A stretch of 64,000 nt of DNA from contig NZ_JRKI01000031.1 of NCBI RefSeq assembly GCF_000935125.1, positions 21,992 to 85,991 on the forward strand, written 5' to 3'. This document shows, piece after piece, positions 45,762-54,809 of the stretch. Under the pieces are notes generated by a model. The model was not told the origin of the DNA. It made no database searches and saw nothing but the letters and a program-made list of their open reading frames with translations. The translations under genes and the position numbers were made by a program. Source of the stretch: Streptomyces natalensis ATCC 27448. Its GTDB lineage: Bacteria; Actinomycetota; Actinomycetes; Streptomycetales; Streptomycetaceae. How positions within the stretch are numbered: the first letter of the stretch is position 1; every line of letters begins with the position of its first letter.

Positions 45762-46088
45762 ATGGCACAGAAGATCGTCACCCTTTACATCGATGACCTC
45801 ACGGGTGAAGAAGCTCAGGAGGCTGCCACCCACACTTTCTCGCTGGATGGGGTGTCGTACGAGATTGACCTGGGCCCAAACAGCTACGAGCAGATGCTTC
45901 AGGCGTTCGGGCCGTTCATCAAGGCCAGCCGGAAGGTTGGCCGGGTCCGCAAGCCCCGCCAGCTAAGCGCATCCCGCCGTGATGACAGCGCTGCTATCCG
46001 TGCATGGGCCAAGGGCGCTGGCTACGAAGTCAGTAACCGGGGCAGGGTGCCGGCCGAGGTGCGCGAGGCGTACGCCAAGGCACACTGA
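45762..46088 (+). CDS. lsr2: Lsr2-family nucleoid protein (H-NS-like silencer)
   Basis: 108 residues from ATG 45762. The N-terminal dimerisation part begins AQKIVTLYIDDLTGEEA, the middle is acidic, and the C-terminal DNA-binding domain has AIRAWAKGAGYEVSNRGRVP with the RGR hook. Lsr2 binds A/T-rich DNA and silences acquired genes in actinobacteria. Streptomyces usually has a core lsr2 elsewhere, so this may be an extra copy. It sits ~840 bases from the A/T-richer cluster, which makes that cluster a natural target. Confidence 0.92.
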   Translation: MAQKIVTLYIDDLTGEEAQEAATHTFSLDGVSYEIDLGPNSYEQMLQAFGPFIKASRKVGRVRKPRQLSASRRDDSAAIRAWAKGAGYEVSNRGRVPAEVREAYAKAH

Positions 46089-46344
46089 CCCCCTGAATCA
46101 GCAAGAGGCCCCTCCACATGAGTGGCCTCTCGACGCAGGCGCCGAATTGCGGACGTGCTCAGTGTCGTTCTAGTGAGCTCGTGCGCGGTAAGAAGCGAGA
46201 CGTCGAGGACGGCAGGCAGGACGCGGTACTCACACCTGCTGTACCGAGTTCAGGTCCGCGGTCTGCTGATGGGGCAATAGGCCAGCGACGGCTTGAACGA
46301 TGTCACTCATGTGCTCGAGGTGGTAGGTGGCAGGCGAGGGCCCG

Positions 46345-46767
46345 TCAGTTCTTCAGGTCGGCGATGCCGTGCTCTTCCCCAGTAGCTCCTCCCAAGAGCG
46401 TCGAGGCGTTGGTGTTGTCGACGAGGAGGCGGTGCACGGCGTTGGGGGAGAGCCACACCGCCTGCCAGAGCGAGCAGTCGTCGATCCGGCTCGTCACAGG
46501 CAGGACGCACGCCTCGCAGGCCAGGTTGAGCCGGTCAGACCCGTCGAGGCCGCAGCAGTAGCCGCCGCCCTTCTCAGGGATCAGCGGGGTGCCGTGGATA
46601 TCTCCGGGTGAGACGACAATCGCGCCGGGTGCGTCATCGGATAGGACATAGACCGGTGCATAGATGCCGCGGGTTTGCGCCTCGTGCGGACCGATCTTTT
46701 CCCACCTCCGCCACGGCGGTCCCCAGGGCTCCGGTTCCACGGCGAACGTCCCCCACTTCATGAGCAC
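46345..46767 (-). CDS. Hypothetical protein with a Cys-rich segment
   Basis: About 140 residues (GTG 46767, or ATG 46761). The centre has GGGYCCGLDGSDRLNLACEAC, a possible zinc site, preceded by DDAPGAIVVSPGDIHG. Similar proteins are scattered in Streptomyces, often near mobile or phage genes. No function assigned. It faces the lsr2 gene convergently. Confidence 0.6.
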   Translation of the reverse strand: MLMKWGTFAVEPEPWGPPWRRWEKIGPHEAQTRGIYAPVYVLSDDAPGAIVVSPGDIHGTPLIPEKGGGYCCGLDGSDRLNLACEACVLPVTSRIDDCSLWQAVWLSPNAVHRLLVDNTNASTLLGGATGEEHGIADLKN

Positions 46768-47468
46768 CGAGCGGTGAATCCCGTTCCCGTATTTCTGATG
46801 GGCATGGAGATCGACCTCACCCGTGCACAGTTAGGGCCGGAGGAGCCTGTGGCTCATTGCCTTCGACCATCTGCAGGTGAAGGTCGTCACTGCCGTTAAG
46901 CCGGCCGGGCCGCAAGGGAAGGGCTGTGTACGCGTCCACATCGATTGGGCAGTCGGCTGACCTCGGCTACCGCGAACATGCATGAGGGGTTCTCCGGTCG
47001 GCTCCGCGTAGTGCGCCCGTGGAGGGTGCTCTGCCCTCCGTGCTTCTTCTGGGCGCTCAGGGCCCGATAGCCGACGCCGATAGCCGACCGGTACTGAGCG
47101 AGCCTGGCCCCTGATGCGGCTTCCGAGACCGGCACATGTGATCTGGGCTGAGGAGGCACGTCGAACTCCAATCTCATCCTGCCGGTCCTCGCGAGGGCCT
47201 CGTCGGGGCCGGCTCCGGCAGTTTATGAGCAGATACCTGGGCTGCCCCCTTGGGGCGCCTGGATGGATGTAGAGGGTGTTGCGTTTTGGCTGGTGAGCGC
47301 GGGGGAGTGCACGCCTAGCGTGGGATGGTTGTGTAAATATCTGTGTTTTGTACACCAAATTGGATTTCGTCTGGCAAGGCATGACGTGGCGTCACTGTGT
47401 GGGGGCTCGGTCAAACCGGCCGGGCTTCCGGTTCCGGCACCCGCTGGGTGCCTTGGGAGGGGATTTTC
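46768..47468. other. Gap of ~700 bases
   Basis: No gene with support was found. It contains the upstream regions of two divergent genes: the hypothetical at 46767 and the secreted protein at 47469. Base composition drops just before 47469 (GTTGTGTAAATATCTGTG at ~47329), which may mark the promoter of the secreted protein. Confidence 0.4.
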
Positions 47469-47951
47469 GTGTTCCGTCATGCTTCGCGTGTCGCTGCTGC
47501 CGTGCTCGGCTCCGCGGCACTTGCAGCCACCGCTGTGCTGCCTGCGGCCGCGGTCGGCCACCACGTTCCGGCCCCGCGCCACCAGGTCCGCTCCTCGGTG
47601 GTTCTCGGGGCGATCCAGTACGACAGTCCCGGCCGGGACGACCGGTCCAACTGGAGCCTGAATGCCGAGTGGGTCACGGTGAAGAACACCGGCCGCTGGC
47701 CGGTGACCATCAAGGGCTGGACCCTCTCCGACAAGTCCGGTCACACCTACCGGTTCGGCAACGTCCGCCTGGCCGGCCGCAGCCAGGTCCGCGTCCACAC
47801 CGGCATCGGCCGCGACAACCGCTGGGACCTGTACCAGGACCGCCGCGCCTACGTCTGGGACAACGACGGCGACACCGCCACCCTGCGCAATGACCACCGC
47901 CGCATCGTCGATTCCAGGTCCTGGGGCCGCCACCACGGCCACGGTCACTGA
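47469..47951 (+). CDS. Secreted lamin-tail-domain protein
   Basis: 160 residues from GTG 47469 with GGAGGGG ~6 bases upstream. A Sec signal peptide (FRHASRVAAAVLGSAALAAT... ending near AAAVG) precedes an LTD fold: NWSLNAEWVTVKNTG, IKGWTLSDKSGHTYRF, DNDGDTATL. Lamin-tail domains in bacteria occur in secreted or surface proteins, often with nucleases. Here the domain stands alone. It probably acts outside the cell. Confidence 0.88.
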   Translation: MFRHASRVAAAVLGSAALAATAVLPAAAVGHHVPAPRHQVRSSVVLGAIQYDSPGRDDRSNWSLNAEWVTVKNTGRWPVTIKGWTLSDKSGHTYRFGNVRLAGRSQVRVHTGIGRDNRWDLYQDRRAYVWDNDGDTATLRNDHRRIVDSRSWGRHHGHGH

Positions 47952-48061
47952 CCACCCTGCCGGGCAAGCCGGTGAGACCTGGTCGCTCTCACCGGCCGCC
48001 CACGGTGCGCCGCGGCTGATGCCTGCGGCGCACCGCCGTGTTCAGACCGCCGAGCAGCGCG

Positions 48062-48250
48062 CTACGTCCGCTCGTACTCCACGCCGGTGCCCTTACGGCC
48101 GACCGTGAGTGCGCGCAGGGTGTCCCCTTCATCGCGGTCGACGGTCAAGGCCAGCGGAGTTTCGTGCCGACCCAGTCGGCGAGGTGGGTGCACCAGGCGT
48201 CTGCGGCCGGCGGCATCCACGTGGCCGGGTCCTGGTCGGCCTTTTGGCGG
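48062..48250 (-). pseudogene. HNH endonuclease (DUF1524-type) C-terminal remnant
   Basis: The minus strand reads KADQDPATWMPPAADAWC then THLADWVGTKLRW, the typical end of secreted Streptomyces HNH nucleases. It continues in a second frame as LTVDRDEGDTLRALTVG. The HNH motif itself is missing. A frameshift and a 5' deletion are evident. Confidence 0.6.
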
Positions 48251-48552
48251 TTTCCGGGCTGTCGCCCGCACGGCGGGCGTCAGCCCGGACTTCCTCTACA
48301 CCCCCACTGACCTGCGCAAACGCGTCGAAACCCTGCGCGGCCAGCAACGGGCTGCCCACTGGCCTCTCCGGCAGGAGTCCTCAGCTGACGACGGCACGGT
48401 GATTGATCCATACCCTCACCGAGGGCCTCCGCCGCGAACGCGCCGCTCACCGAGAGCGCGTCCAAGAGCTCGAACAACGGCTGGCCACTGTCCACGGCGA
48501 GATCCTTCGTCTCCAGCGTCGGCTTCGGGAACGCGGCGACGCGCCCCGGTGA
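48243..48552 (+). pseudogene. DUF6262/TnpC-like remnant from an integrase module
   Basis: The first frame gives FRAVARTAGVSPDFLYT then LRKRVETLRGQQRAA, the helix-turn-helix and helix of this family. A second frame gives a long coiled coil (TEGLRRERAAHRERVQELEQ, ILRLQRRLRERGDAP) ending at TGA 48552. DUF6262 proteins accompany two tyrosine recombinases in Tn554-like elements, but none is present here. Confidence 0.55.
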
Positions 48553-48633
48553 ACGACAGGCCAGCCGCTACGCTCCGCGGCGTGCCAGAACAATGCAGTT
48601 GAGGCCGGAGGATCAGCCCCGCACACTCGCCCG

Positions 48634-48993
48634 GTGAGCCACAACGAACATGCGGGCAGATGGGACGGACCCTGGTACAGAGTCCGCACGGAGCACTTCG
48701 AGGCGACGTTCCTGCCGAATGCCGGCGAGGACTTGGAATCTGTGGACAACATCGACGTCTTCGTGGACCTCAACGACGGAACCCGGTGGAGTGCGACCGT
48801 CATCACCCTCGCTCAGGTGGAGACCATCATGGAGCGGTGGGCGGCGACCGGGGAGGCCCTCGGCGGCGCCTACTTCTCGTGCTCGGATGGCCTCATCGTC
48901 CGCGACGCCAGCATCAGCAAGATGACCCAGGTCCTCGTCGGCCTGGTCGAGACCGGCGACTTCACGCACATCCTTCAACGCATCGACGAATGA
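48634..48993 (+). CDS. Hypothetical protein, ~119 residues
   Basis: It starts at GTG 48634. The sequence is acidic with an alpha/beta pattern (NIDVFVDLNDGTRWSATVIT, QVLVGLVETGDF). No signal peptide or membrane segment. Small acidic proteins of this kind are sometimes immunity proteins, but no toxin gene is visible nearby. Codon use supports a real gene. Confidence 0.65.
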   Translation: MSHNEHAGRWDGPWYRVRTEHFEATFLPNAGEDLESVDNIDVFVDLNDGTRWSATVITLAQVETIMERWAATGEALGGAYFSCSDGLIVRDASISKMTQVLVGLVETGDFTHILQRIDE

Positions 48994-49078
48994 CCGCAGC
49001 CCCGGTCCACGACGGGCTGATTCTGAACCACCAGTAAGCTGCCCCGACCGAGCCTGGGACATCCATCCTGAGGACACG

Positions 49079-49663
49079 ATGCTCTCCGAATACCAGCAGC
49101 AGCTGAGGGATCGTTTCCTCGCTGCCCCCGTCATCCCAGCACCACACCCCTGGCAGCCCGTCTCCGCGCGACGAACGCCCATCGGCGGGCTACTCGGAGT
49201 CGGCTTCGGGGCCGACCCCGCCAGCGGAAACGACCTCCTGATGGTCGTCTCCAGCAACGGGCACGGCGTCTTCGACGCCTCCACGGGGCAGCGACTCGCC
49301 CGCGACCGCGACCCGGACCCCGATCACAGCACACCAACTGGCCCCAACTTGTCCTGCCCTGGACTCGGACCGCTCGCCGACACTGAGGTGCGGATCGCCG
49401 GCCTCTTCGGCGGCGGCCTCCACGCCACCACCGAGGACGGATGGACCGTTGAGGGCGTCAGCCCAGATTGGCCGCACCACCGCGTCCTCCTCTCGGCCGA
49501 TGGCGGACTCTGCCGCGGTCCCGCCGGCGAGAAGTGGTGGCACATCTTCCACGCCCACTACTCCGAACTGCGAACCGTCGGATTCTCCCCCTCCGGACGC
49601 ACACTCGTCGTCGCGACAAGCAGCGACATCACGCTCTGGGCAAGGCTCAGCCTCGACGTCTAA
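49079..49663 (+). CDS. Hypothetical protein, beta-rich
   Basis: 194 residues from ATG 49079. Repeated short strands (GNDLLMVVSSNGHGVFD, EVRIAGLFGGGLHATTEDG, HRVLLSADGGLCRG, RTLVVATSSDITLWA) resemble a partial WD40-like propeller. The final VATSSDITLWARL looks like a blade end. It lies 85 bases after the previous small gene and may be in the same transcript. Function unknown. Confidence 0.65.
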   Translation: MLSEYQQQLRDRFLAAPVIPAPHPWQPVSARRTPIGGLLGVGFGADPASGNDLLMVVSSNGHGVFDASTGQRLARDRDPDPDHSTPTGPNLSCPGLGPLADTEVRIAGLFGGGLHATTEDGWTVEGVSPDWPHHRVLLSADGGLCRGPAGEKWWHIFHAHYSELRTVGFSPSGRTLVVATSSDITLWARLSLDV

Positions 49664-49893
49664 ACCCGAGTCTCGGCAGGGCTACATCCGTAACCCCCTC
49701 GCTCGACGACCGAACGGCCTTATGCCCAGCGGGTGGGCGGCGTCGGCACCACCGGGGCCCGGAAGACTGCCTTGCGTCAGCCTCGGCGCAGAACTTGGGA
49801 GGTGCGGCCGGTGCACCTGGCTCTTGACCGCTGGCACCGGTCTGCGGGACGGTCGGCGCAACTCTGCGCAACCGACTCACAGGGGAGCAAGCG

Positions 49894-50172
49894 ATGACGT
49901 TACGGTTCGTCGGGATCGACCCGAACACGGGAGGCGAGGGTTCGCCGACGGTGTGGGTGGAAGAGGAGAGCGCGGACCTGGTCCTTCAGGGCGAGGAAGC
50001 CGACGGTCTCCTCCAGGCTCTGGTGGGCTCCACCGGGTGGGTGGTCGGCCACGCGACGGGGATCCCCGCTCACGAGCGGGTGATCCGGATTCCGGCCCGC
50101 ATGGTGCCGATTCTGAGGGAGGCGTGCGATGCCGCTGAACGCGCAGCAGCTGAACACCGCGACGTTCGCTGA
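49894..50172 (+). CDS. Small hypothetical protein of the XRE/DUF6879 group
   Basis: 92 residues. RFVGIDPNTGGEGSPTVWV and VIRIPARMVPILREACDAAE occur in proteins that regularly precede DUF6879 genes in Streptomyces. It starts at ATG 49894 and overlaps the next gene by 44 bases. It is part of a regulator cassette of unknown signal. Confidence 0.7.
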   Translation: MTLRFVGIDPNTGGEGSPTVWVEEESADLVLQGEEADGLLQALVGSTGWVVGHATGIPAHERVIRIPARMVPILREACDAAERAAAEHRDVR

Positions 50173-50683
50173 GCTGCTCGCCGACACCCACCACACGGCT
50201 GTCCACCTGGAGATGCGCGACGTCTACGCCGTCGGTGACGAGACGGACGACTACGCCGCATTCCTGCGGACCGGCGTCCCGAACCTCGATCCGGCTCGCT
50301 CGTTCTGGCCGCAGTGGATCCCGCTCGTCAAGGACGCGGTCGCCCGCGGCGTGGTGATGCGCCGCGCTCGGATCGTCTCCGAGCCGGTCACCGACTACAT
50401 CCGCTACGAGCACGCCATCACCCCGCTCAACCTCCAGGCCGGGGAAGACGTCCGCTGGCTGCCCCGCCGACACGCCTGCGACATCCCGCTGCCCGGCAAC
50501 GACTTCTGGCTCCTGGACGGCCGCATCGTGCAGTTCCACCACTTCACCGGCACCGGCGACTGGGCACCGGACGGGAAGGAGCGCACCGCCGCCCCCGCCG
50601 CCGTCGCGCTGTGCGCCAGGGCGTTCGAGGCGGTCTGGGAACGCGGCATCCCACACGAGAAGTACACCGTCCAGGCCCCCTGA
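50129..50683 (+). CDS. DUF6879 family protein
   Basis: 184 residues. The family pattern is visible: HLEMRDVYAVGDETDDYAAF, GVVMRRARIVSEPVTDYIRYE, RWLPRRHACDIPLPGNDFWL, VQFHHFTGTGD. These proteins pair with XRE/DUF5753 regulators and often map at developmental or secondary-metabolism loci. Biochemical role unknown. The regulator follows after 7 bases. Confidence 0.85.
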   Translation: MPLNAQQLNTATFAELLADTHHTAVHLEMRDVYAVGDETDDYAAFLRTGVPNLDPARSFWPQWIPLVKDAVARGVVMRRARIVSEPVTDYIRYEHAITPLNLQAGEDVRWLPRRHACDIPLPGNDFWLLDGRIVQFHHFTGTGDWAPDGKERTAAPAAVALCARAFEAVWERGIPHEKYTVQAP

Positions 50684-50690
50684 GCTGCCC

Positions 50691-51539
50691 ATGCCCGCCT
50701 CCCCGTCATCCAGCGCACAAGGAGCCCGCGAAGCGCTCGCGGTGCGGTTGCAGCACCTGCGCAAGGATGCCGGCCTCACCGGGAAGGACCTCTCCGCCCG
50801 GTGTGGCTGGCACCCCGCCAAGACCACCCGCATCCAAAAAGGCGACACCCCGCCCTCGGATACGGACATCCGCACCTGGTGCGCGGCCTGCGATGCCGAC
50901 GACCAGGCCGACGACCTGATCGCCACCGCCCGCGCCGTCGACTCCATGTACCTGGAGTGGCGCCGCCTGCACCGTAACGGCATGCGCAAGGTCCAGCAGG
51001 ACTGGAACTCCCTGCACGAACAGACCCGCGTGTGCCGGGTCTACGTCTCCAACGTTCCGCCGGGCTTCTTCCAGACGCCGGCCTTCGCGACGGCCCTCAT
51101 GGAGCAGATCACCACCTTCCAGGGCACCCCCAACGACGTCTCCGGAGCCGTCGCCGCCCGGGTCGCCCGCTCCCGTTTCCTCTACGAGGGTGGCCACCGC
51201 TACGTCGTCCTCATGGAGGAGTCCGTCCTGCGCTACCGCACCGCCGACCCCGACGCCATGAAGGGCCAGCTGCGCCACCTCCTGGCCGTGATGCCGCTGG
51301 CGTCCGTCTCCCTGGGGATCATCCCGTTCTCCGCGCAGCGCACCGTGTGGCCGCTGGAGGCGTTCTACCTCCACGACGACACCCAGGCCGTGGTGGAGAC
51401 CCTGACAGCGGAGATCAAGGTGACGCAGCCGCGCGAACTCGCCGACTACGCGAAGGCGTTCGCCGGCCTCGCGGAGATGGCCGTGTACGGTGACGCCGCC
51501 CGCGCGCTCATCGAGGCTGCGATCGATGCCCTGGAGTGA
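50691..51539 (+). CDS. XRE-family regulator with DUF5753 domain
   Basis: 282 residues. The helix-turn-helix is GLTGKDLSARCGWHPAKTTR, then the DUF5753 region (VPPGFFQTPAFATALM, YVVLMEESVLRYRTAD, LASVSLGIIPFSAQR). It is coupled to the DUF6879 gene upstream. It probably regulates its own cassette. It is distinct from the copy at 9406. Confidence 0.88.
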   Translation: MPASPSSSAQGAREALAVRLQHLRKDAGLTGKDLSARCGWHPAKTTRIQKGDTPPSDTDIRTWCAACDADDQADDLIATARAVDSMYLEWRRLHRNGMRKVQQDWNSLHEQTRVCRVYVSNVPPGFFQTPAFATALMEQITTFQGTPNDVSGAVAARVARSRFLYEGGHRYVVLMEESVLRYRTADPDAMKGQLRHLLAVMPLASVSLGIIPFSAQRTVWPLEAFYLHDDTQAVVETLTAEIKVTQPRELADYAKAFAGLAEMAVYGDAARALIEAAIDALE

Positions 51540-51633
51540 ACCTCCGCAATTCCTCGCAATTTCGTTGAAGAACGATCGGTGGCCTCCGTAGCGTCAAAGG
51601 ACATCGACGCACCCAGCAACGGAGGCGGTGCCC

Positions 51634-51825
51634 ATGAGCGCACCCACACCCGCCGGCACCGAACCGAAATTCGGCGGCCTCCATCCGCCCGCCTTCGGCC
51701 GGCCCTCCCCGGCGCTGCTGGCTCGCGCCGACCGCGGCTACGCCCGCTTCCTCGCCCACACCACCCCAGCCCCGGACTGCAGCACCGGCGACCACGGCCA
51801 GGACGACACGGCGAGTCACCGATGA
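51634..51825 (+). CDS. Small hypothetical protein
   Basis: 63 residues from ATG 51634 with GGAGGCGG upstream. A short conserved-looking block (FGRPSPALLARADRGYARFL) is followed by a charged tail. The stop overlaps the DUF6415 gene start (ATGA), supporting translation. Function unknown. Confidence 0.6.
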   Translation: MSAPTPAGTEPKFGGLHPPAFGRPSPALLARADRGYARFLAHTTPAPDCSTGDHGQDDTASHR

Positions 51826-52208
51826 GCGACACGCACGCCGTGCTCTACGACCCCCACGCGCTGATCGAGGCCGAACTCCCGCTGGACCGCGCCCCATACG
51901 AAGCGCTCGTCACCGTCGTGCTCGCGTGGAAGGACCCGCACCTCGAGCCCCGCGACTACGAGCAGATCGCCCTCCAGATGACCGGGCACGCCCGCGCTGT
52001 GGCCGCCGACGTCCGGCGTCGCGCCGCCGCCCTGCCCAAGAGCGACGGCCGCGGCGCCCTCGCCGAAGTCGTCCTCCGCGAAGCCGACGGACGCCTGTCC
52101 GCACCGCTGCAGGGCACCGCCCGCTGCGCCCAGAACCGCGCCCGGCTCGTACGGGCGCTCTACACGCGGCTGGACCGCCTCACCGAAGCCCTCCCCGCCG
52201 CCCCGTAG
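51822..52208 (+). CDS. DUF6415 family protein
   Basis: 128 residues, helical. LEPRDYEQIALQMTGHARAV, EVVLREADGRLSAPLQG and CAQNRARLVRALYTRLDRL match this family, which databases label as natural-product-biosynthesis associated, although its role is unproven. It is co-translated with the 63-residue gene upstream. Confidence 0.7.
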   Translation: MSDTHAVLYDPHALIEAELPLDRAPYEALVTVVLAWKDPHLEPRDYEQIALQMTGHARAVAADVRRRAAALPKSDGRGALAEVVLREADGRLSAPLQGTARCAQNRARLVRALYTRLDRLTEALPAAP

Positions 52209-52352
52209 CCCTCCACAAGCCGGTCACGCGTCCTTTGGCCACAGAAGCGCAGCGTCCAGTGCTCCTCGAAGTACGCGCGGGCCGCCTCCAGGTTTGGGGC
52301 ACGGGGTACGAACTTCTTCGCCGGCGGGCCGGCCGCGGACGACGACCAGGCG

Positions 52353-52670
52353 GTGGGGCTGCGCGAGGCCCACGAACACCACCTGCCGGGCATCACCCTC
52401 GCCGCGCCGCGCTACGCCCGCACCAACAACCCCACCTTCCCCCGCTCGGTCGACAAGCGCGGCGCCGAATTCCTCTACCGCCCCAGCGACCTCAAGCGCT
52501 GGGCACGCAACCGCCCCCGCGCCGACTCCGGCACCACCGCCTGGACTGACCACACCTGCTGGGCTGCCGAAGGCTGCAACCCGGCCGTGTCCGGTCCGGC
52601 CAGCGTCGAGCCGCGGGTACGGCGCCCCGCTGGTGTCGCGGGCGAAGGTTCCACTGGCACAGACGGCGCA
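52353..52670 (+). pseudogene. Possible truncated DNA-binding protein
   Basis: A frame without a normal start reads LREAHEHHLPGITLAAPRYA, then NPTFPRSVDKRGAEFLYR and DLKRWARNRPRADSG. This resembles the C-terminal half of small MerR/excisionase-like DNA-binding proteins. The N-terminal helix-turn-helix is absent. The minus strand has a short coding-like run (LEAARAYFEEHWTLRF) at ~52230-52290. Confidence 0.3.
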
Positions 52671-52912
52671 CGTCACGGTGCGCGGCGCATCCGACGATTA
52701 CAAGGCCGCTCCACGCGCCGGGAACGCGCGCCCTGGCGGACCGGCCGAGGTGGTCGGATGGTGCCAAGTGATGAGGCTTCCGGGGCGTGTTGGTGAAACA
52801 GTGGAGTGCCGCTGTCCGGGTCCTGATCAGCGGGTTTGGATAGTGCTACCGCTGAGCGTGGCGCCGTCGCCGCATCGGTATCAGCGCGTCTTGAGCTAGA
52901 GGAGGACGTCTC

Positions 52913-53323
52913 ATGTGGGGTTCCCGAGTCGCCATGGCCGTCGCGGCAGCTTTGCCCGTTGTGTTGGCCACCCCGGTCGTGGCGAGCGCGCAGCCGGTGC
53001 CGGTTTCCGCGCACGCATCGCGTGCGGTCCAGGTCGAGGAGGCCGTCGTCAACTGCGTCGACGACAACAGAAGCAACCAGGTGACCGGCGACAACCTGTT
53101 CGTGCTCACCAACCTGGACCCGCAGGAGACGGAGAACGTCCCGGCCAACACGACGCAGCTCACCTGCACCAATGAGGCCACCAGCAACGTACCAGTGGAG
53201 ATGACAGTCACCTTCTCGGATCACGAGAAGGTGACCGAGAGGCTCGACGCCGCTCACAACACCAATCTCACCGCGAACAATCCGAACGCCGTTGCCGAGT
53301 CGGCGACTGCCGCTGTCATCTAA
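52913..53323 (+). CDS. Secreted hypothetical protein
   Basis: 136 residues from ATG 52913 with AGAGGAGG upstream. A Sec signal peptide (AMAVAAALPVVLATPVVASA, cut near ASA-QP) is followed by an acidic, Asn/Thr-rich domain with two Cys (VNCVDD, QLTCTNE) that may form one disulphide. The domain is beta-rich (VPVEMTVTFSDHEKVT). Function unknown. Confidence 0.8.
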   Translation: MWGSRVAMAVAAALPVVLATPVVASAQPVPVSAHASRAVQVEEAVVNCVDDNRSNQVTGDNLFVLTNLDPQETENVPANTTQLTCTNEATSNVPVEMTVTFSDHEKVTERLDAAHNTNLTANNPNAVAESATAAVI

Positions 53324-53609
53324 GCTTGAGTGCCCGACTTTATGGAGTCGTACGGGGTCAATGACGGCCCGACTCCGGTGTCACGGGCCGCGCAGCGACG
53401 GAGGTCCTCTTCGAAGACGACCGGGTCCTCGATGCCGGCTTCGTGAAGGACGAGGTTCTGCCAGGCGGTCGACTGCTGGTCGGTTGAGACCCTGACAGGC
53501 CGGGGGCCACCCATTCGGGCTGGTCTGATCCTGCTCGCGTTAGCTGGTTCCGGCTGTGGGCATCAAATTCGTGTCGTCAAGATCAGTTTGCACACGGAGG
53601 AGGATGCGG

Positions 53610-53990
53610 ATGGGTGGCGGATCGTTCGGCGGGACCGATCAGGCGGTCGACCAGCTCACTGGGCCGGTGCCGGAGGTGTTTGACACTCCTGTCGACGCGG
53701 TGGTCAAAGGCGCAGACGACCGACTGGCAAAGCAGGATGCCAAGGACCTGACCGAGCGAGCCATGGCCGTCATGGCGAAGGTCCTGGACTGCGACGTCGC
53801 CGCCCTTCGGCCTGAGACGGACCTCATCGGGGTCCTGGGTGCGGACGAAGAGACGCTCGCCGTCCTGGCCTGGCACCTGGGGGAGGTACTGGAACTGGAC
53901 GGCCTCGTCGAAGTAACGGACGACTGGCAGACGGTCGGCAGTGTGCTGTTCGACATCGGAGAGCTGGCCGCCGGACTCACCTCTGCCTGA
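53610..53990 (+). CDS. Acyl-carrier-like protein lacking the phosphopantetheine serine
   Basis: 126 residues. The C-terminal ~75 residues follow the carrier pattern: AMAVMAKVLDCDVAALRPET, DLIGVLGADEETLAVLAW, and a last helix after WQTVGSVLFDI. The normal LGADSL has become LGADEE, with Glu80 where the modified Ser should be, so it cannot carry a phosphopantetheine arm there. An N-terminal Gly-rich extension precedes it. ATG 53610 is 6 bases after GGAGGAGG. It lies 34 bases before the mIHF gene. Similarity is by pattern and needs a profile search. Confidence 0.5.
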   Translation: MGGGSFGGTDQAVDQLTGPVPEVFDTPVDAVVKGADDRLAKQDAKDLTERAMAVMAKVLDCDVAALRPETDLIGVLGADEETLAVLAWHLGEVLELDGLVEVTDDWQTVGSVLFDIGELAAGLTSA

Positions 53991-54024
53991 CCCGCCCCAT
54001 CCGCCATCAACCAGGGAGAATCCT

Positions 54025-54339
54025 ATGGCTCTGCCTACCATGACCCCCGAACAACGCAGCGCTGCGCTGGCGAAGGCCGCCGCGGTCCGCAAGGCCAGGT
54101 CGGAACTGCTCGAACAGGTCCGTAAGGGCAGGATGTCGATGGCCGAAGTGCTGAAGAGGGCCGACAAGGAAGACCTCGTCAAAAAGACCAAGATTGCGGC
54201 AGTTATCAAGGTGCTGCCAGGGATCGGCCCGGTGAAGGCCGCCAAGCTTATGGACGAGGCCGAGATCCCCGCTGATCGCCGCATCGGCGGCCTGAACTCC
54301 AGGCAGCGCGCAGCCCTGCTGGAAGCCCTTAAGCACTGA
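54025..54339 (+). CDS. mihf: Integration host factor, actinobacterial type (mIHF)
   Basis: 104 residues. The family body is clear: EQRSAALAKAAAVRKARSEL, then KIAAVIKVLPGIGPVKAAKL with the helix-hairpin-helix-like PGIGPVKAAK. ATG 54025 follows AGGGAGAA. The protein bends and compacts DNA and supports site-specific integration. The core Streptomyces copy lies beside gmk/pyrF, so this is probably an extra copy tied to mobile DNA or to the carrier-like gene upstream. Confidence 0.92.
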   Translation: MALPTMTPEQRSAALAKAAAVRKARSELLEQVRKGRMSMAEVLKRADKEDLVKKTKIAAVIKVLPGIGPVKAAKLMDEAEIPADRRIGGLNSRQRAALLEALKH

Positions 54340-54399
54340 GCCCCCGAGTGCAGGACACAGGGGCAGTCGGGCGCCTGGGCGGGGAGTGTGACGGCCCCG

Positions 54400-54625
54400 C
54401 CCAGGCACCCGGCAGTCTGGCCGTGCGGCGGCAAGTACGAGCAGCCGTGGCGCCGGATCGGCTTGATGATGCGTGGGTGGTTGGAGGCGATGTGGGAGAG
54501 GACGCGGATGCCGCCGACGTTGTCGGAGATGCTGGCGGCAGTGACCGTGACGGCCAGGAGGAGGCCGAGGGTGTCGACGTCGATGTGGCGCTTGCGGCCT
54601 GCGAGTCTGAAGGCCGGCGGGACGG
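54400..54625 (-). pseudogene. IS5-family transposase C-terminal remnant
   Basis: The minus strand encodes AGRKRHIDVDTLGLLLAVTV then TAASISDNVGGIRVL and HPRIIKPIRRHGC, the usual catalytic-domain end of a Streptomyces IS5 transposase. Both flanks are missing. Confidence 0.6.
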
Positions 54626-54701
54626 GCTTCCATCAGGGCGACGCGGACCAGGGCGCCGAAGTGCTCCGCAAACGGCCGGGCCTCCCGGCGGCGGGGCACG
54701 G

Positions 54702-54809
54702 CTACTCGCCCTTGAGGAACTGGGCCAGCTGCTCGTCGAGGGTGGACTCGCCGTTGTCGAGGGCGGCTTCGAGCCCGCCCACCCCACCAGACGCCACAAC
54801 CCAGATCAT
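54702..54809 (-). CDS. Possible small membrane-anchored peptide
   Basis: 35 residues from ATG 54809; the open frame extends further upstream. A hydrophobic start (MIWVVASGGVGGL) is followed by an acidic helix (STLDEQLAQFLKGE). Good codon use, but no clear ribosome site. Weak call. Confidence 0.3.
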   Translation of the reverse strand: MIWVVASGGVGGLEAALDNGESTLDEQLAQFLKGE

